Source: Zonotrichia leucophrys gambelii (taxonomy: Eukaryota > Chordata > Aves > Passeriformes > Passerellidae). From it: a stretch of 64,000 bases of DNA. The notes under the pieces are model-generated. The model did not search any database and had not been told where the DNA came from. It saw nothing but the letters and a program-made list of their open reading frames with translations. Made by a program: the position numbers and the translations under genes. Where the stretch lies: assembly GCF_028769735.1 (NCBI RefSeq), contig NC_088176.1, positions 19,653,501 through 19,717,500 on the forward strand, read 5' to 3'. Shown here one piece after another: positions 46,201-59,252 of the stretch. How positions within the stretch are numbered: the first letter of the stretch is position 1; the number at the start of each line of letters is the position of its first letter.

Positions 46201-49200
46201 GGTTGCTGCAAGTGACTGTCACTGGGAAGCAAGCAGCAGCAATCACATTTTCAGACTCTTCATATCACTTCTGTTCACTCCCTTTGCCTCAACGAGCACT
46301 TTGCTCTTATCAGCTACATCGACAACACGCTTTTAAATCTCTCCTAATCAAACACCCACAGGAACCGTGCCATGTTCAACCCTGGAACACTCTCCATTTT
46401 TGAGCACAGGGTCAGGCCTTAAAAGACCAGCCATGGTGCCTCCAAACAGCCACACTTGGCTGCTGTGCCTGGCCCAGGCTCTCAGCTGGTGTAAGTCAGT
46501 GCAGCCCACACAGTCAGCGATGCCCCCAGGGCCTTGTCCCAGCCGGGCATGGCTCACACCCGTCATTCCCAGGCCACTGCCTGGAGCCCCGCTGGGAGAA
46601 GGCACCACCCAAAGTGCCATTTATCACACGGAATGCCATCCAAAGTGCCGTTTATCACACCAAGGATCTGACTCGCAGCAGTGTGTGTTTGTTTGCTGCT
46701 GGCCGAGCAGCACGGGCAGGCTGGGCCATGGAGCATTGTCAGCTCACTGTGGAATAATGCCAGAGCCTATCCCGGCCCCCTGATCGGGCAGGCAAACCTT
46801 GTGCCAGAGAATCCCAACAATGCTGCAAATCTTCAAAGAAAGATAAAACAGAGAGGCTTTTGCTTCTTATCTTCTTCAGCACTACTAAGCACAGGGGAGG
46901 ACCTTGGCTTCGGGAGAAGTCCGGGCTACTCCTTCCATGCAGGAGCTGAACCCTGAGGGCAAGCTGCAAACACTCAATATTTAAAAGATTCTTTCAGGTT
47001 GGTATTTTAACAGCATATTAGAGACTCCATGATCCTGGTTTCTTTCTTCCTGTTGTTTCCTTATTTCCTTCATGTTGCTGTTTCCCTACAGATCTCTCAG
47101 ACCTACCAGCACTTGGCTGATCTGTTTCTCTTTGTGGTGAATATCTCAGCACCAGGCTTTTTTTGGATTAAACTGAACATACCACTGCCAAGCTAATAAC
47201 ACAAAAGACTGGCCCTAAGGACAAAAAAAAGGTCATTCTTGGAATTCTTTTCCCATTCATTCATTCATTTTATTTTATTTTATTTAAGGGGAGAAGAGAG
47301 CATGATTTAGCCCCCAAATAAGTTAATTGGCTTTTTTATCTTAAACTCTATGGCTCTGAATTGTACAAGTCCAAACCTAAGATCAAGAATGCCAAGAAGA
47401 GCGAATTTTCAGAGGTTAAAAGCAATTAACTGCTCATTGTAACCAAGCTTCTATATTTTTACATTCAGCTGCAGAAGGGAATACTTTTTCTTGTGTAGGG
47501 GGATGGAGTTCAGAAGCAATAGGCCTCACTGAAGAGCACTATCTTGCGATACCATCCAAAGTCTTGGCTCCAAGATGGTCTTTAATCAGTGAATACTGTC
47601 TTAAAGGGGGCAAAACTTTAGAAACTATAGGAGATTTTGCAACTTTAAAAATTCCTTCTTGATAACTAAATGTTGCAAGGGTTTATTTCTGGAGCGCTCA
47701 CTCAATGATTAAGCAATGATGTGGGCCCATAGACACTGAAGCTAATAAATGAGAGAATATGAAGTGATCAAATTAGGGACTAGGTCTGTAGGTTTCTGTA
47801 GAAGCCACCTACAGGTGCTACCTTAAACAATCAACAGCTAAATGGAAAATAAAGTTTTAAATGCTACTCAACCCAAAGAACAGCAGAGGGGAAGAGCTCA
47901 CATCAGGTACTCACCTTTCTCCTCTGACTCCAAGATCTCTTGCAACACAAGAAATGAAGCAGACTGTCTGGGTGGCTCATTTGACTCTTGATTCTCCTGC
48001 AGCATCTTGTAAACCTCAGATTGTTTGTCTATGGCAATGCTGCCTGGGGTCTGGTTATGCTGATCTAAACTGAGGAAGGAACAGAGAATCCTCTTGTTAA
48101 ATGGACAAAAACTAAAGGTAATCCCTCTAGCAGAACTCTCAGGATGCATCACATGGCTGAAGAATGAACGTGCAAAGCACACGCACGACGGGAGGCCACA
48201 AACACAGAGGTGCTGGATGTGCTCCGAGTGGGACCGGCACGCTGGGCTGGGCTGTGCCCACGCTGCTGTCAGCAGCTGCTCACTGACTGCCCCCAGCCAG
48301 GGCTCTCCTTGCTTCACAGTAACCACACACTCCAGCAGCTAAAGCCTGCCCAGGAAATCACAGCTCTGGTAACAGCAAAGTAAAGAATTCATGTGCTGCG
48401 ATGGGAATCCCACCGAGTAGCTGTGCCATCCATGCATGTTCCCTGTGTGCATAAACCACCTTACGCTGCTACCTTACACCACTGTGAATCTCAAACTAAG
48501 AAAAATTTATTCCATTAAAAAGAATTCTTTGCAAGTACCCTATGAATTGCTTGTAAATGTCACCTTCACCAAGTAACAGCTGTAGGGTCTAACTAGAAGA
48601 TTCTCTGATGGGAAGTAATTTAGTCTGGTTATCAAGTGAGTGTTACTATTTCCATTTTCTAGGTGGAGCCCATTTTTACAGTATTTTACTAAGGTTATAA
48701 TGAGCAGGTCGAGGGCAGAGATTTCTCTCAGCTAAGGCTAAGCCCTCAGTGCAGCTGCCCTGAGGTGCTGCTGCCACCCCTCATGTCATGAGGGACTTAC
48801 ATCCTTACACAGTGTCATGGTGGTCATTGGGGAATAAAAAGGAGTCTGGAAGCAGTGCCTAAGATAAACTCCACATACAGTGGGTAGAGGATAGATTAAA
48901 CTGCAGGAGAATATTTAGAATATCCCTTGGGAAAAGCTTTCCAGTATATCTAATAACACTGAAATACCAGAGGAGATTGTTGCGGACAGGCAAGGAACCT
49001 CCAAACTAAAGGATTTGAAAATAGTCTGGACAAATATACAGTGGGAATTATTTAAATCAATGGTTTAAATTGCCAAGTGCTGGACTAAGGGATGGACTAA
49101 AGCACACAGGAAGTTCCTGCTTGCCTTGTGTTCTGTAGCTGCAGTAAAACATACGATAAAATGAAATAGCTGACAGAACTTCTCTGATACCTCAATTCTG

Positions 49201-52200
49201 TAATGTAGTCTTATAAATGTAAATAGTCTTCTTGGTTTCACCATTCTTGCATTCTGTGATTGCATGAAAAGTACATAAACATCCTGAAGTTCAGACTAAA
49301 TTGCAGAGGGAAATCGTTTTCTCGAGGAGGCAACCGCATACTTTCAATGCCAATGACCGATTGAGTCATCTGGGAGTTACTCTACATAATAAACTCTTCA
49401 AGCATCAGAAGTAAAATCATCACATGAGTTACAAAATGCTATTTCCATAAAAAGGATTTCATAAAATGTTTCCATCTTTAGCAATTTTCAGTGGAGCAGG
49501 AAGAACATTAGACATGCAAACAGCTGAACTTTTGAAACCTGAATCTCAGTTACTGAAGCTTCTTACTCAAATAAAAGAATTATGTGCCTTCTGTTAGACA
49601 GAAGATGTCCCATGCTCCATATTACATTCATCTCATGTAAACTCATATAGTCCCACTGCTCTATCCACTCATAAAAACATTATGCAAGAAGCCTTTCATT
49701 GCAGTTTGCATACCAAGAATGTTTCAATACCATGCATCCAAAAAGCAGAGGCTAAATAATCTTAGAAAGCATTGGAGTCAAACAAAGCCATCATATTTCA
49801 ACCATGCATTGTGCCAGTGCATAACATACATATCAGCCTTCCCAGGTATGCACCCTATACATCCACTTGCACATACAAGATGTCCAAAAGGCTATAAAAA
49901 CCATCAAACCCAGATTTGTACCAGCAGAGTAAAATACCTCAAACTGTCAGGGCAGAAGGCTATGCTGCTTAAATTAAACAACATCTCCGAAAAGGATGTG
50001 TATCTTTTGAAAGGGCAAGGCCACAGAAATTGTACCTGCAAGATATTGGGTCTCTGTATTCCAGCTGATTTTTGGCACCCTCTGTTACACAGGTACTTTA
50101 TCTGCAGCAATCACCAGCAACTGGTGTCCTTTTCTGTGTACACAAGTTCCCTCATGCAGAAACTTTGTAGGGAACAACCCCAAGCACATTTATTGGGTCT
50201 CAGACTTACACAACCATTACTGGATCTCATTGCTGTTACCATGGGAAACTTGCAACACTGACTAATACTTGATCACTGAGCCTTAAATATTGGCAAGAAG
50301 ATAGTAATAAAAACCATAAAGACATAGCCTTGCACAGAATCTTCAAAAAGCACAGTTGATTTTTTGCTAAGGGTATTTTACTATTTTATGTCAGCCTATT
50401 TTGCAACGCTTACAAGAGTCTCAAGGCTACATGAAGGCTCAGAACTTGGAGCAGTCCCTTTGGCCATTAAACAGTTGCTGATATCTGGGTTCCTTTGTGA
50501 CCACTATCAGCACAGAGAGCTGGCAGTGGGACCACTCCTGGTGTGCATGGTACTGACTACAAGCCAGAGCACTGACTTACAGCAAGTAACTGCACTGAGT
50601 AACAAGACAGGAGTAAATCCTCAGTAAATCCTCCCACAATCTCTTGGCTCCTGGCACAAGACAAAGCTTGGCTGTGTGTGTCCAGGGCTGAGGACACCAG
50701 TTTTTCTGCTTTGAAGTACATGGTTCCCAGAAGGGAACTGTGAGCAGTCCAGGAGCCATGAGATCTGGCTGTGTCCTTTTCTGCCCCATGGAAATTGACC
50801 ACTGTCCTGGGATTGACCACTGTCCTGGGCCACATGTCACACAGCTGCAAGCTGCTTGGTCAATAGCAGAAGGTTCACAATTCATCCTTGACTGGACTCC
50901 TGAAACACAGATAAAAGTGCTTTCTGATTCACCTGTCCTGATGCTAAAGTCCTTGCTGTAAAACCCAGAGGCTGTCACTTAGAGACACAGGCCATGGGGT
51001 TCCCAAGCATCACAAAGTCGACATCAAACAGCCCCCAGGCCTTGTGCTGCTGAGGCTCACCACAGGTCCTGCAGACCTCAGAGCATGCTGAGCATCCTCC
51101 ACTCCTTTGGGCAGAGGGGGAGGACTGTGCTGCAGCAACCTCTGCAGACAAACTGGCAGGGGTGGGAACACAGACTGTCCCTCCATGTGCCTGGTGCCTG
51201 CCAGGCTGCTCCAAACTCCTGACTTGTCAGCCAAAGATGGAGAGCAGAGTACCTGCTCCAGCCTGAAATGAAACGTGCTCAGCACACATCCATGGCCAAT
51301 GAAAGAAAAGAACAAAGACCGGCAGCGTCTGTCAGTCACAAACAACAAAAGTTATTTCAAGTGCAGGAAAAATACCAGCTTTCAGGATAAAGCACTCTCC
51401 TACCCTCAGCAAACCCATCTGCTGCAGGTGGCTCCTCCAGAAAAGCCACCAGGTGCTGTCAAGTCCCGCTGTGTGGGTGTGCAGGGGACAGTGGACATAC
51501 TGACAAGCTAAAAACATATTTTGGTGTTTCCCATGGTGTTGGGCACAGACACAAGGCAGAGAAAGCTCCTGTGAAGAGTCATGCACTGACATTGGAATGG
51601 TGAAATGCAAATGCTCTTTTCTTGTGACCGGACAATGCCATGAGCCACAGACTGGGACGAGGGACTCGTGGACACTGAAATGCAGATGAGCAGGTGTGCT
51701 GAGCTGGCTGCAGAGGCCATGGGCAGGTTACCTGGGGAAATCAGGGCTAACAGAAGAGATCTGCCCCTGCAGAGTGTCCATGATGTTGCTCTGCGAATAG
51801 AGCTGCAGGGGAGAATTGAACTGCACGTGCAGCACTTTGAGTCCCGGCACCTCCACTTCCACAGGGCTGTTGGGGCAGACCTGGGCCGCATGCTTCAGCT
51901 GCTCAGGCCCCACCCGGACCTGGCTGGGGCTGGAGGAGGAGCTGTGCCTGCGCCGCAGCTCGGAGCTCTGCAGAGGGTTGTACACGGAGGCCACGGGAGC
52001 CTGCATGGCACCCACCGGCGATGGGCGGCCTCCAGCCCACGCGTCCACACGGGCAGGGGGAGATGGGCTGGTCAAGGTTTGGTTGGGGTTTACATTGCCA
52101 AATTGAGGGCAAAATGCAGAGGAGGAAGAAAGGAAAGAAGAAAGAAATTAATGAAGGGCAAAGCGAAATACTTCAAGCCATCAGGCAGCTGCAGAATATT

Positions 52201-54563
52201 GTCTTAAGGACACACCACTGAACACACAACTTTACAGGCTTCTGACTAATGTTGTGCCTCTGGTCTCACACTCCAGGTGTGTCCACACAAAAACTAAAAA
52301 ATAAGCCCTCCACAGATAAGCAAATGCATGGGTTGTAAAAGCAATGAAGAAGTGGCAGCAAGGGTTTCATTTTACAGTAACTCCCTGCACACACACTTGT
52401 GGTCCCACTGTCCAGACAAGGAATGCCACCTTCACTGCTGCTCTCCTCAAAGCTAGCCTTGGCATCCTACTGAGGAGTAATCTCACCTTCCATTCCAAAC
52501 CAGAAATGCTTAGCAGTAGGGCTTCTCCATCCCCACCTGCTTTGTGACATCAAATCCAATGGAGATACTTGCTTTTATTTCTATATGTACTACAGCCCCG
52601 CATTTGTACCACACACTCTCTAAGGATGAAGCATGGACTAGGTCTCCAGTCACATCACCATGTGCAGTAGCAGAATCAAGTGCTGGGTTCAGATGGGCTG
52701 TGTGTCTGCAGGATGCAGGGTGGAGATGCAGATAAATATCAGGTAAACCTGGCCTTGCTCAGGTATATACCAAATAACTCAGTGAAACAGATGGGCAGGA
52801 ATTTAAAGGCAGCTGGAAGACTGTATGTGAAGGGAGAACCTAGACATCCTGTGCCTGTGCACTGGGGAGACTACACTGGGTTTTTAACATCAGGCTGAGG
52901 TCCCTGGCTCTCTGAAAACCAGCAGTAATTTATTTGCTTTTGATGACTCTGTAAACAAAAGCACGTTAGCATCAAAGCCTCATCCACAGTTTTCCCAGCA
53001 TTCCTTTGCAACTTGCTGTGTTTCAGCAAGGAAAGGATGAAAGAGATGCCCTGTATCCAAGCTGGAGCAGGGCTGGCAATGGATGCTCCTGCCAGGAGGA
53101 GCAGAGTGAGCCACAGCTCTAGAAGGGACCCACCTCTTTGCTGACCCCTGCAAGAGAAAGGGATCAGCTACAATGTTCCAGCCAAATCTCCCTGGCTTCC
53201 AGGGAGCGCTCTCCCATGGAGAGGACACCAGAGCGAACCAGGGATTGTATCTCACTGCCAGATGGTCCCATCAGGTTAATGCAATGTCGGATTTCCATTG
53301 CCCTTGCTCTGCTTTTGCCCAGCCCCTGGATGAGGCTGCTGAGTCTACCAGAAGCAAATGAACAATCTGTCACCTCGTCTGCCAGCTGCAGCACTGTAAC
53401 TGCCTGGAAGGGACCATGCTGCAGACTGGGCTGCCAATGCAAGGAGCTGGTTTCACTGTCAGGCTTGTGTTAAACCACAATCAGGTCTTTGTACCCTGCA
53501 ACAGCAGAGGCTGAAGTTACTTTTGCCTCCCCATTCTCTAGTCAGAAATTTAATCACGTATTATCAAAAACACTGTTCTTTCAGCTTTTATTATAAAAAT
53601 AGCCAAAGCCTTCTAGGCAGTCTGATATTGCTATGCGGAGACTTAGGGCAGTTAAGCAAGCTGACTGTCACAGCCAGAAAACTTTCAAGTAGTTTCTGGT
53701 TTATTACCTCCAATAAAAAAAAAGGGGAACTTTGAAAATCTAGGGTAAAATAATGTCATTGGTGAGGCTCAGTTGCAAACACAATAATGAACAGGCCCTT
53801 TTAAGATTGGGACCCTTTCCAGTCTCATACATAAAATCCCTCACACTGAATGAATGCTTCAGCTACTTTTTAAAACTCCTGAGAAAAGCAAAGTTTGATC
53901 ATAAACCACAGAAATATTCAGACTAAGGCAGAGCCTGGCTACAAATCCCAGGCCAGCTGGGAACAGGGATGGGTGTGCTTCCTGCACTATCTGGTGCCAT
54001 TCCTGCCCAGCATGGCAGCGAAGCAGGCACGAAACACTAACTTTAGGAAGTGCTTGTAACAAGCTATCAGGCACCTGTTCAGACCAGCGGGCTGGTATGT
54101 CATGCTGAATGCACGCGGAAACTGCGTCGGTCTCTGCTGAACAAAGAAACACAACAGCATTAATTTCATGTCTGCACCCACAAAATATTCCCCACTCCTC
54201 CAAGCCCTGTCCCTGGGAACAACATCCAGACTTGTGCCTCTTCTGCTCCCGTTGTCCTGAAAGAGAGCCTGCCTTGGTATAACAGACTGGTACCTTTGCA
54301 GTGAACTCGTGTCTCCTGAAGCCTTTCCCTGGAGGCCCAGGGAGGGAGGGAGGGGGTGAGGGAGGTACTTACGGCTTGGAAGGCTCCAGGGCCCCGGGAG
54401 ATGTTTTTGTCTCCACCGCGCTGTTGAAGGACTGGATGTTCTCTGAGGAGTAGAGGCCTGCTGGGCTGTTGTACTGAGCAGTGATCACCCTGGGGGCAGA
54501 AGCTGTGGCAGCAGTGAAGGGCACTGCACTCCGATTGTGTGCACTTCCTATGTGCTTTATTTC
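43076..54563 (-). CDS. PDLIM1: PDLIM1 (CLP36/elfin), PDZ-LIM protein: partial, last four standard coding exons
   Basis: PDLIM1 binds alpha-actinin and actin stress fibres through an N-terminal PDZ domain and internal ZM motif, and signalling partners through its C-terminal LIM domain. Exons 54,563-54,373, 48,069-47,915, 45,007-44,890 and 43,262-43,076 join in frame into 216 codons plus stop. By comparison with the 329-residue human protein, about 113 N-terminal residues, including the PDZ domain, are missing because the upstream exons lie beyond the window. The LIM zinc ligands are all present: CDKC, then HPEC, CSDC and CEKH. The C-terminus [13 protein letters not shown] matches human exactly. 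The gene converges on HELLS. An extra exon at about 51,732-52,000 is treated separately. Confidence 0.96.
43263..44889 (-). other. PDLIM1: PDLIM1 intron before the last exon
   Basis: A 1.6-kb intron. No repeat or RNA gene was recognised. Confidence 0.75.
44890..45007 (-). CDS. PDLIM1: PDLIM1 coding exon (start of LIM domain)
   Basis: 118 nt. Encodes [14 protein letters not shown], then [18 protein letters not shown] with the first two zinc-binding cysteines. Acceptor CCCCAG, donor GTAAGT. Partial codons join to the flanking exons (GGA and GTA). Confidence 0.97.
46610..46660. repeat. Two-copy direct repeat, period 31
   Basis: Two 20-bp copies differing by one base, separated by 11 bp. Confidence 0.85.
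47253..47287. repeat. (ATTC)n/(TTTTA)n microsatellite
   Basis: Three ATTC units followed by about three TTTTA units. Confidence 0.8.
47915..48069 (-). CDS. PDLIM1: PDLIM1 coding exon
   Basis: 155 nt. Encodes [20 protein letters not shown], then [19 protein letters not shown], strongly matching human. It starts with one base completing CC|T (Pro) from the standard upstream exon, or AG|T (Ser) from the alternative exon. Donor GTGAGT. Confidence 0.97.
48070..51731 (-). other. PDLIM1: PDLIM1 intronic sequence
   Basis: About 3.7 kb. A perfect 18-bp tandem duplication lies at 50,794-50,829. No mobile element was recognised. Confidence 0.7.
50794..50829. repeat. Perfect 18-bp tandem duplication
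   Basis: Two exact copies of ATTGACCACTGTCCTGGG. Confidence 0.9.
51732..52000 (-). CDS. PDLIM1: PDLIM1 candidate alternative exon encoding an ALP/PDLIM3-type ZM segment
   Basis: On the - strand this open stretch encodes a serine-rich start ([12 protein letters not shown]), then [20 protein letters not shown] and [20 protein letters not shown]. The last two segments closely match the muscle-type segment of PDLIM3/ALP (pattern PNxPxExExPGxKxxHxQFN, then LYSxxNIMxTLQGQ), and the ZM motif is known to bind alpha-actinin rods. It ends at donor AG|GTAACC, phase 2, so it splices in frame to the exon at 48,069. The 5' boundary is uncertain. Acceptors giving starts at 52,000 or 51,967 are phase 0 and would make it a mutually exclusive replacement for the exon at 54,563. 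One giving a start at 52,067 is phase 2 and would make a 336-nt in-frame cassette. Human PDLIM1, as I know it, has no equivalent. Confidence 0.75.
52068..54372 (-). other. PDLIM1: PDLIM1 intronic sequence
   Basis: About 2.3 kb between the alternative and standard ZM exons. I looked for a partner of the first PDLIM3 muscle exon (PFVIPGRSS-like) and did not find one. Confidence 0.6.
54373..54563 (-). CDS. PDLIM1: PDLIM1 coding exon with standard ZM motif
   Basis: 191 nt. Encodes [18 protein letters not shown], then [20 protein letters not shown], the ZM motif of PDLIM1. Starts at phase 0 after ATGCAG and ends CC at donor GTAAGT. Confidence 0.97.
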
Positions 54564-57500
54564 CTGCATGCAAAGGAGCAGAGGCAACAGTCAGAGGTGC
54601 TCAGGCATGCAGGTGGATGTGACAGGGCAGCCCCACAGCACTGCAGTGGTGGCCTTCATGTGTGCTCTCAGCTGAGGAGCAGGTGACCACAACCACCAAA
54701 GCAAGTGAGCATCCTCCAGATGGCATGAGGGCCCATCCTGGGCGGCTTCAGGATGACCTTCAGGACATTTCATTGTTGACATACTGGCAAAAAAAGAGCT
54801 CAGAAACACTGCCAGAGCTATTAGATGAAGGTGCCACACACCTGGAAGCTCCTGCAAGCCTACAGTAACCTACAGGATCATCTTCCTCATGCAAGACTAC
54901 AGATTTTAAGCATTCCTTGCAATTCCTGAGAGCAGGGTTGATTTCTATGGAAAATCGAGGATGAGGGGCAGAAAGAAGAAAACTTCTCAATGACATCTGA
55001 AAATTCAGCTTCCTTTGGATAAGGCAACCCAAAAAATAAGGGATTTGTCATTACTACAAGTGCTCTGTAGCATCTCTGCTCCTTAGCTAAGACCAGGGTA
55101 CACAGCTGTCACTGATTAACAACTTTGGAATTTCTGGACAAGAAAATCCACAACAAAGGTGTGAAGTGCCATTGTCAATACAAAAGATTGCCCACAGGCA
55201 GTGACCGCTAACTTTCAGCAACTTCTTTAGTGTCAGAAGTACAAAATATCACTCAGATGTTCTGTGTTTGCTGCAAATTGGAGGCTTCCAGCAGTGGTAG
55301 TGTATACTTAGAAACATAGGCTACAATTTAATAAGAAAAAGGGCAAATCCAAGTTAAATAAGACTTGAGCTAGGACTCTTCTTAATCACAGGCAGTACTA
55401 ACAAAAATGAGGACATTTCCAAGCCCTATCACCAGTTTAGCAGGCTGGGAATTAGCAGCCTTCTGGCAGAGATAACAACATCCAGGGCTTATTTCTCCCC
55501 AGAGAAGATGCTTGACAAAAGCAAGAAGAAAGTATAATTTGGCCTCACTAGAGCAGGCATAAGAAAGGACTAACAGCCACAGAAGGGAGTGAGGTATTGA
55601 GGGCTAAGAGAAGGCACCAAACCTGATTTTTGAAAGGTTTCAGCCAGCCATAGAGATTGGGCATGGCTTCAATACAGGGCTAACAGCCAATGGCACAGGA
55701 TGAAAGGGGGCACTTCTCAGCCTGCTGGACCCATGGGTCCCAGCTCCAACCCAACGAGTTCCCACTCCCACTCTAAACAGGCCCTGACTTCTACAGCAAT
55801 GACGTGAGATTTTACTGCACTGTGAACGTCTCACAGCACTTGTTTGATAGAGATACAGTTACAAGATAAACACTCATTAGACAAAAAGCATGACTTAAAT
55901 CCCCTTACAGATTTTTCTTTAAATCAATTTTTTGTCTCCAGACTTCCTTAGGCAGCTGGCTAGCCTTCCCAGACTGACAGATGGGAGTCTTCTCACTTCA
56001 TGGCATTCGAATGCTATTTATGGCATCAAGCAGAGCACAGAATCCCTCAGAGAAGAGCGGCTTGGATCCAAAAGCCCTCATGAGTTACAAGCCATTTGAA
56101 ATCAGCAGGGTAGCTCAAGATGTTCAGGTGTGGAGTGACAAGGCTGCTCTCCCACAGCTTTCTGGCCAATATGTATGGATATTAGCCATTAAACTTTCCC
56201 ACACACCAAAGGGAAAATGACCCTGGAGTAATTAGCTAATCTCCCTTTGTTGTAATCTCATTCAAACCACATAACAGGACTTGTGAAAATAGTCCTTCCC
56301 ATGGCAAAAATGTGGATTTTAGCAAAAAAAAATAAATTACTTTAACCCTATATCAAACCATGGGGAACAGTTATATCAGCACTAAATACACATGGTAGCC
56401 CACCATTCAGAGGCCGTGAGTGGGAGAGGATTACAGATGTGCACATAAATACTCGGTTTCATGGAAGACTGAGAGAGAAGGTTTAGGCTAAGGGGGGTTA
56501 TATTCTAAGGTCAAATAGACTCCACATTGAAATCATGTCACAAGATGTATTGAGGAAACATTTAAGCATTACTCAAGAATTAAGGAAAGGGAAGTAATTT
56601 ACAGTTTAGTTGGGTTTTTCTTTTAAGTTTGGTTTCCTAAGAAAGTAAGGCGTCTCAATTACATAGCCAACATGCACATGGGCATGTTGAATCTTTGAAA
56701 GTGTCCGCCAAGCCAAATTGGGTTTGCCAGTGGTGGAGGCCTCAAGGATCCTTATCTTCCTGCAGGTGTTGAGGCAGGAAGAACGGGGCAGCTACATGGA
56801 GAAGAGAGACTGACATCACATTAGTGCCTTGACTCCAAGAACTGCAATACACACTCTGGCACAGAATCCACATAGGAGCTTCTGTCCTACTTTTGGACAC
56901 CAGGTAGGTTTTCTACTGTGTAGTAACACCAAGACGATAAGTTAAGCTTTCAAAAGTGTTGGGGCATTTCCAGGAGCTCTCAGATGTATAGAGGTCACTG
57001 ACTATAAGGGAGTTTAACAGTTAAACAGAGAAATTGGTGCAGAACCTGGTGTCTGAAGATTGGAAAAATCCCATGTGGAGAACATCACAGAAAGTGAATA
57101 ACTCAAGAGTATACAGACAAGTATTACAAGAGCAGCAGCATTATGAAGTGCACTTGGATAATCCAAATTCTCCAGCACTTCCTGTTACACCATGCTGTTC
57201 TTTTTGCTCAAGCTGTGGAAGGAATTTGCAAAGAACAAGTGCCTTCATGATCCCAAGATCAAAAGATAATGTGTTCTCACTGTCAAATATATTTATCTAG
57301 GGATTTTCCAGAACTGCCGACCTAGTGCCTGTGCTGTGCAGCAGTTTTGTTAAAGCCCCAGCTCCTGGAATCATATTTATGTGACAGTCTTTCACTTACT
57401 ACTGGAAAAAAAGTCAGATAAGTGACACTCCCAAAAACCTGTCCACCAGCAGGCAAGTGGAAAACATTAGTGCAAAAACCCAGCTACACTGTGCATATGT

Positions 57501-59182
57501 GTGGGGACAGCACCCAGTCTGTGCATTTGAGATGCCTAGCGTTTGCAGCATCTCTAAGGCTGTGGCAATCCCAGGACCAACACAAGGAAAAGGGGCAAGT
57601 AGCATTAAACAGCATCCCTGGCTGGAGCACAGACTGCAAGAGCAGGAAGCAATGGTCTGTTGCAGAGGAAGAACTGGCAGTCACCTAAAAGGACACGATC
57701 TTATCCAGTCAGGACACGACCTGCTCTTTCTTGGAGAGTAGTACAGAGGAGTGTGATTAATGCTAGATCTCTTCAGAGACACCTTCTGTTGGCACCTGCA
57801 GGCAGAACTGGAAGCACTTGCCTCACTCTCCCTGTCAGCTGTGGCACTATCTCAGTGCCCTTACACCACCCTGTCAGCAGCAAGCACGGGTACCAGCAGT
57901 GGTTATTTTGGTCTGAACCTGGGGTATGGAAGCTCCCAAGCTACCAGGTATTCAAGAGCATTATTTTACCACTATAAACTGATACCATGGTAGTGAAATT
58001 TCTTTGTCTGCACAGACATCAGCCTTGCTCCCCTCCTTCCTTTGCAGGGCCTATGTATCCAGAGGGCCCAGCAGAGTGACTAGATCAAGCTAAACTAGAT
58101 TTGCACTGCATAGACTTCACTACCAGCTGCTTCAGAACTCTCACTTCACTTTGAAATTGAAGCAATTTCTTCAACAGCCTCCTCCCCATCTAAAGCTACC
58201 CCCCATAAGAATAAGCTCAAAATGGCTTTGGAGCACAACCCCACGTGCTCCCGCTGCAAATGTCCCCATCTCACAGAAAAAAGCTATTTTTCAATCCCAA
58301 GGACAAACAACATTTGTAGCTTCAGGTCAGACATGCACATCTTCTGGCAGATGAGTTTTCTAGGTGCTGGCTGTTAGTGGCAGCAGCCCTCTCTGGGGCA
58401 GATGGGACACAGCTGTGCACTGCAGGCACTGCAACACAGCCATTCCAGCTGGGTGCTAAGGGGGTCCCACTGCCACCACCACAGCCCGCCAGCAGAGAGC
58501 TGCCAGCAAAGGTGCCAGGCTGTGAGGATGGGGAAAACATCCCTGTGCCAGAGCAGGAAGCAGATCAGCATTTCCTCCTGCACCAGCTGCAGACTGCGTC
58601 ATGGGGAATTATCAGGGAAAACAATGGCCCCTTCCTCCCTCTCATATGAGGCCATCCTCAGTGACACTGACGTGCAGGCTGTGAAATCCCCACGCTGCAT
58701 CAGCTGTCACTGCAGTGCCTGCAGCCAGCCAGCAGCTTGTGGCATGGGAGTCTGCTTCCTCCTCACCAACACTTCCACCACTGGACCCATTCCCACCATT
58801 GGGAATGGGGGCAGGCAGCTTCAGGGAAATTCCCAGCTGCCAGCGAAGCAGACAGACAGCCCCGGATGAGCCACCTCTATCAGCTGAGCTGGGACCCATC
58901 CCGTGGCATAAAGCCATCTGGACACCTTCATGGCCTCGTGCCCTTGAGCAGGTTGGGAGCAGACCGGGCTGAGGGTGGGCTCTTGGGTCCCTTCCACCCT
59001 GCGGTGACGTGGCCAAGGCCATCCTGTGCAGGGCCTGTATGGACGTCACCACCACCAGAAACAGGAAAAATCTGGAGGCTTTTTGTGCTCACTGAATAAA
59101 CTAAACCAACATGTGCGTGGTCAAGCAGCCTCTCCCGTTAAGTGGGGTTTTCCTCTCCCCACAGCATGGCTGAAGGCACTCA

Positions 59183-59252
59183 GCTGGGCTAGGCCCTCAC
59201 AGATGCTGGGCTGGGCCCTCACAGGTGCTGGGCTGGGCCCTCACAGGTGCTG
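59183..59252. repeat. 22-bp tandem repeat, three copies
   Basis: Unit GCTGGGCTGGGCCCTCACAG plus GT. The first copy differs by two bases, the second and third are identical, and a partial fourth follows. Confidence 0.9.

Larger units (their letters stand above)
45008..47914 (-). other. PDLIM1: PDLIM1 intron
   Basis: A 2.9-kb intron. A 20-bp unit, CAAAGTGCCRTTTATCACAC, occurs twice at 46,610-46,629 and 46,641-46,660. A short TTTTA repeat lies at 47,253-47,287. Confidence 0.7.

Noticed and set aside
52980..53480. Possible partner exon of the PDLIM3 muscle type near 53.2 kb
   Set aside because: Open frames exist on both strands here but none shows the PFVIPGRSS-like pattern or a phase-compatible splice pair that I could support.
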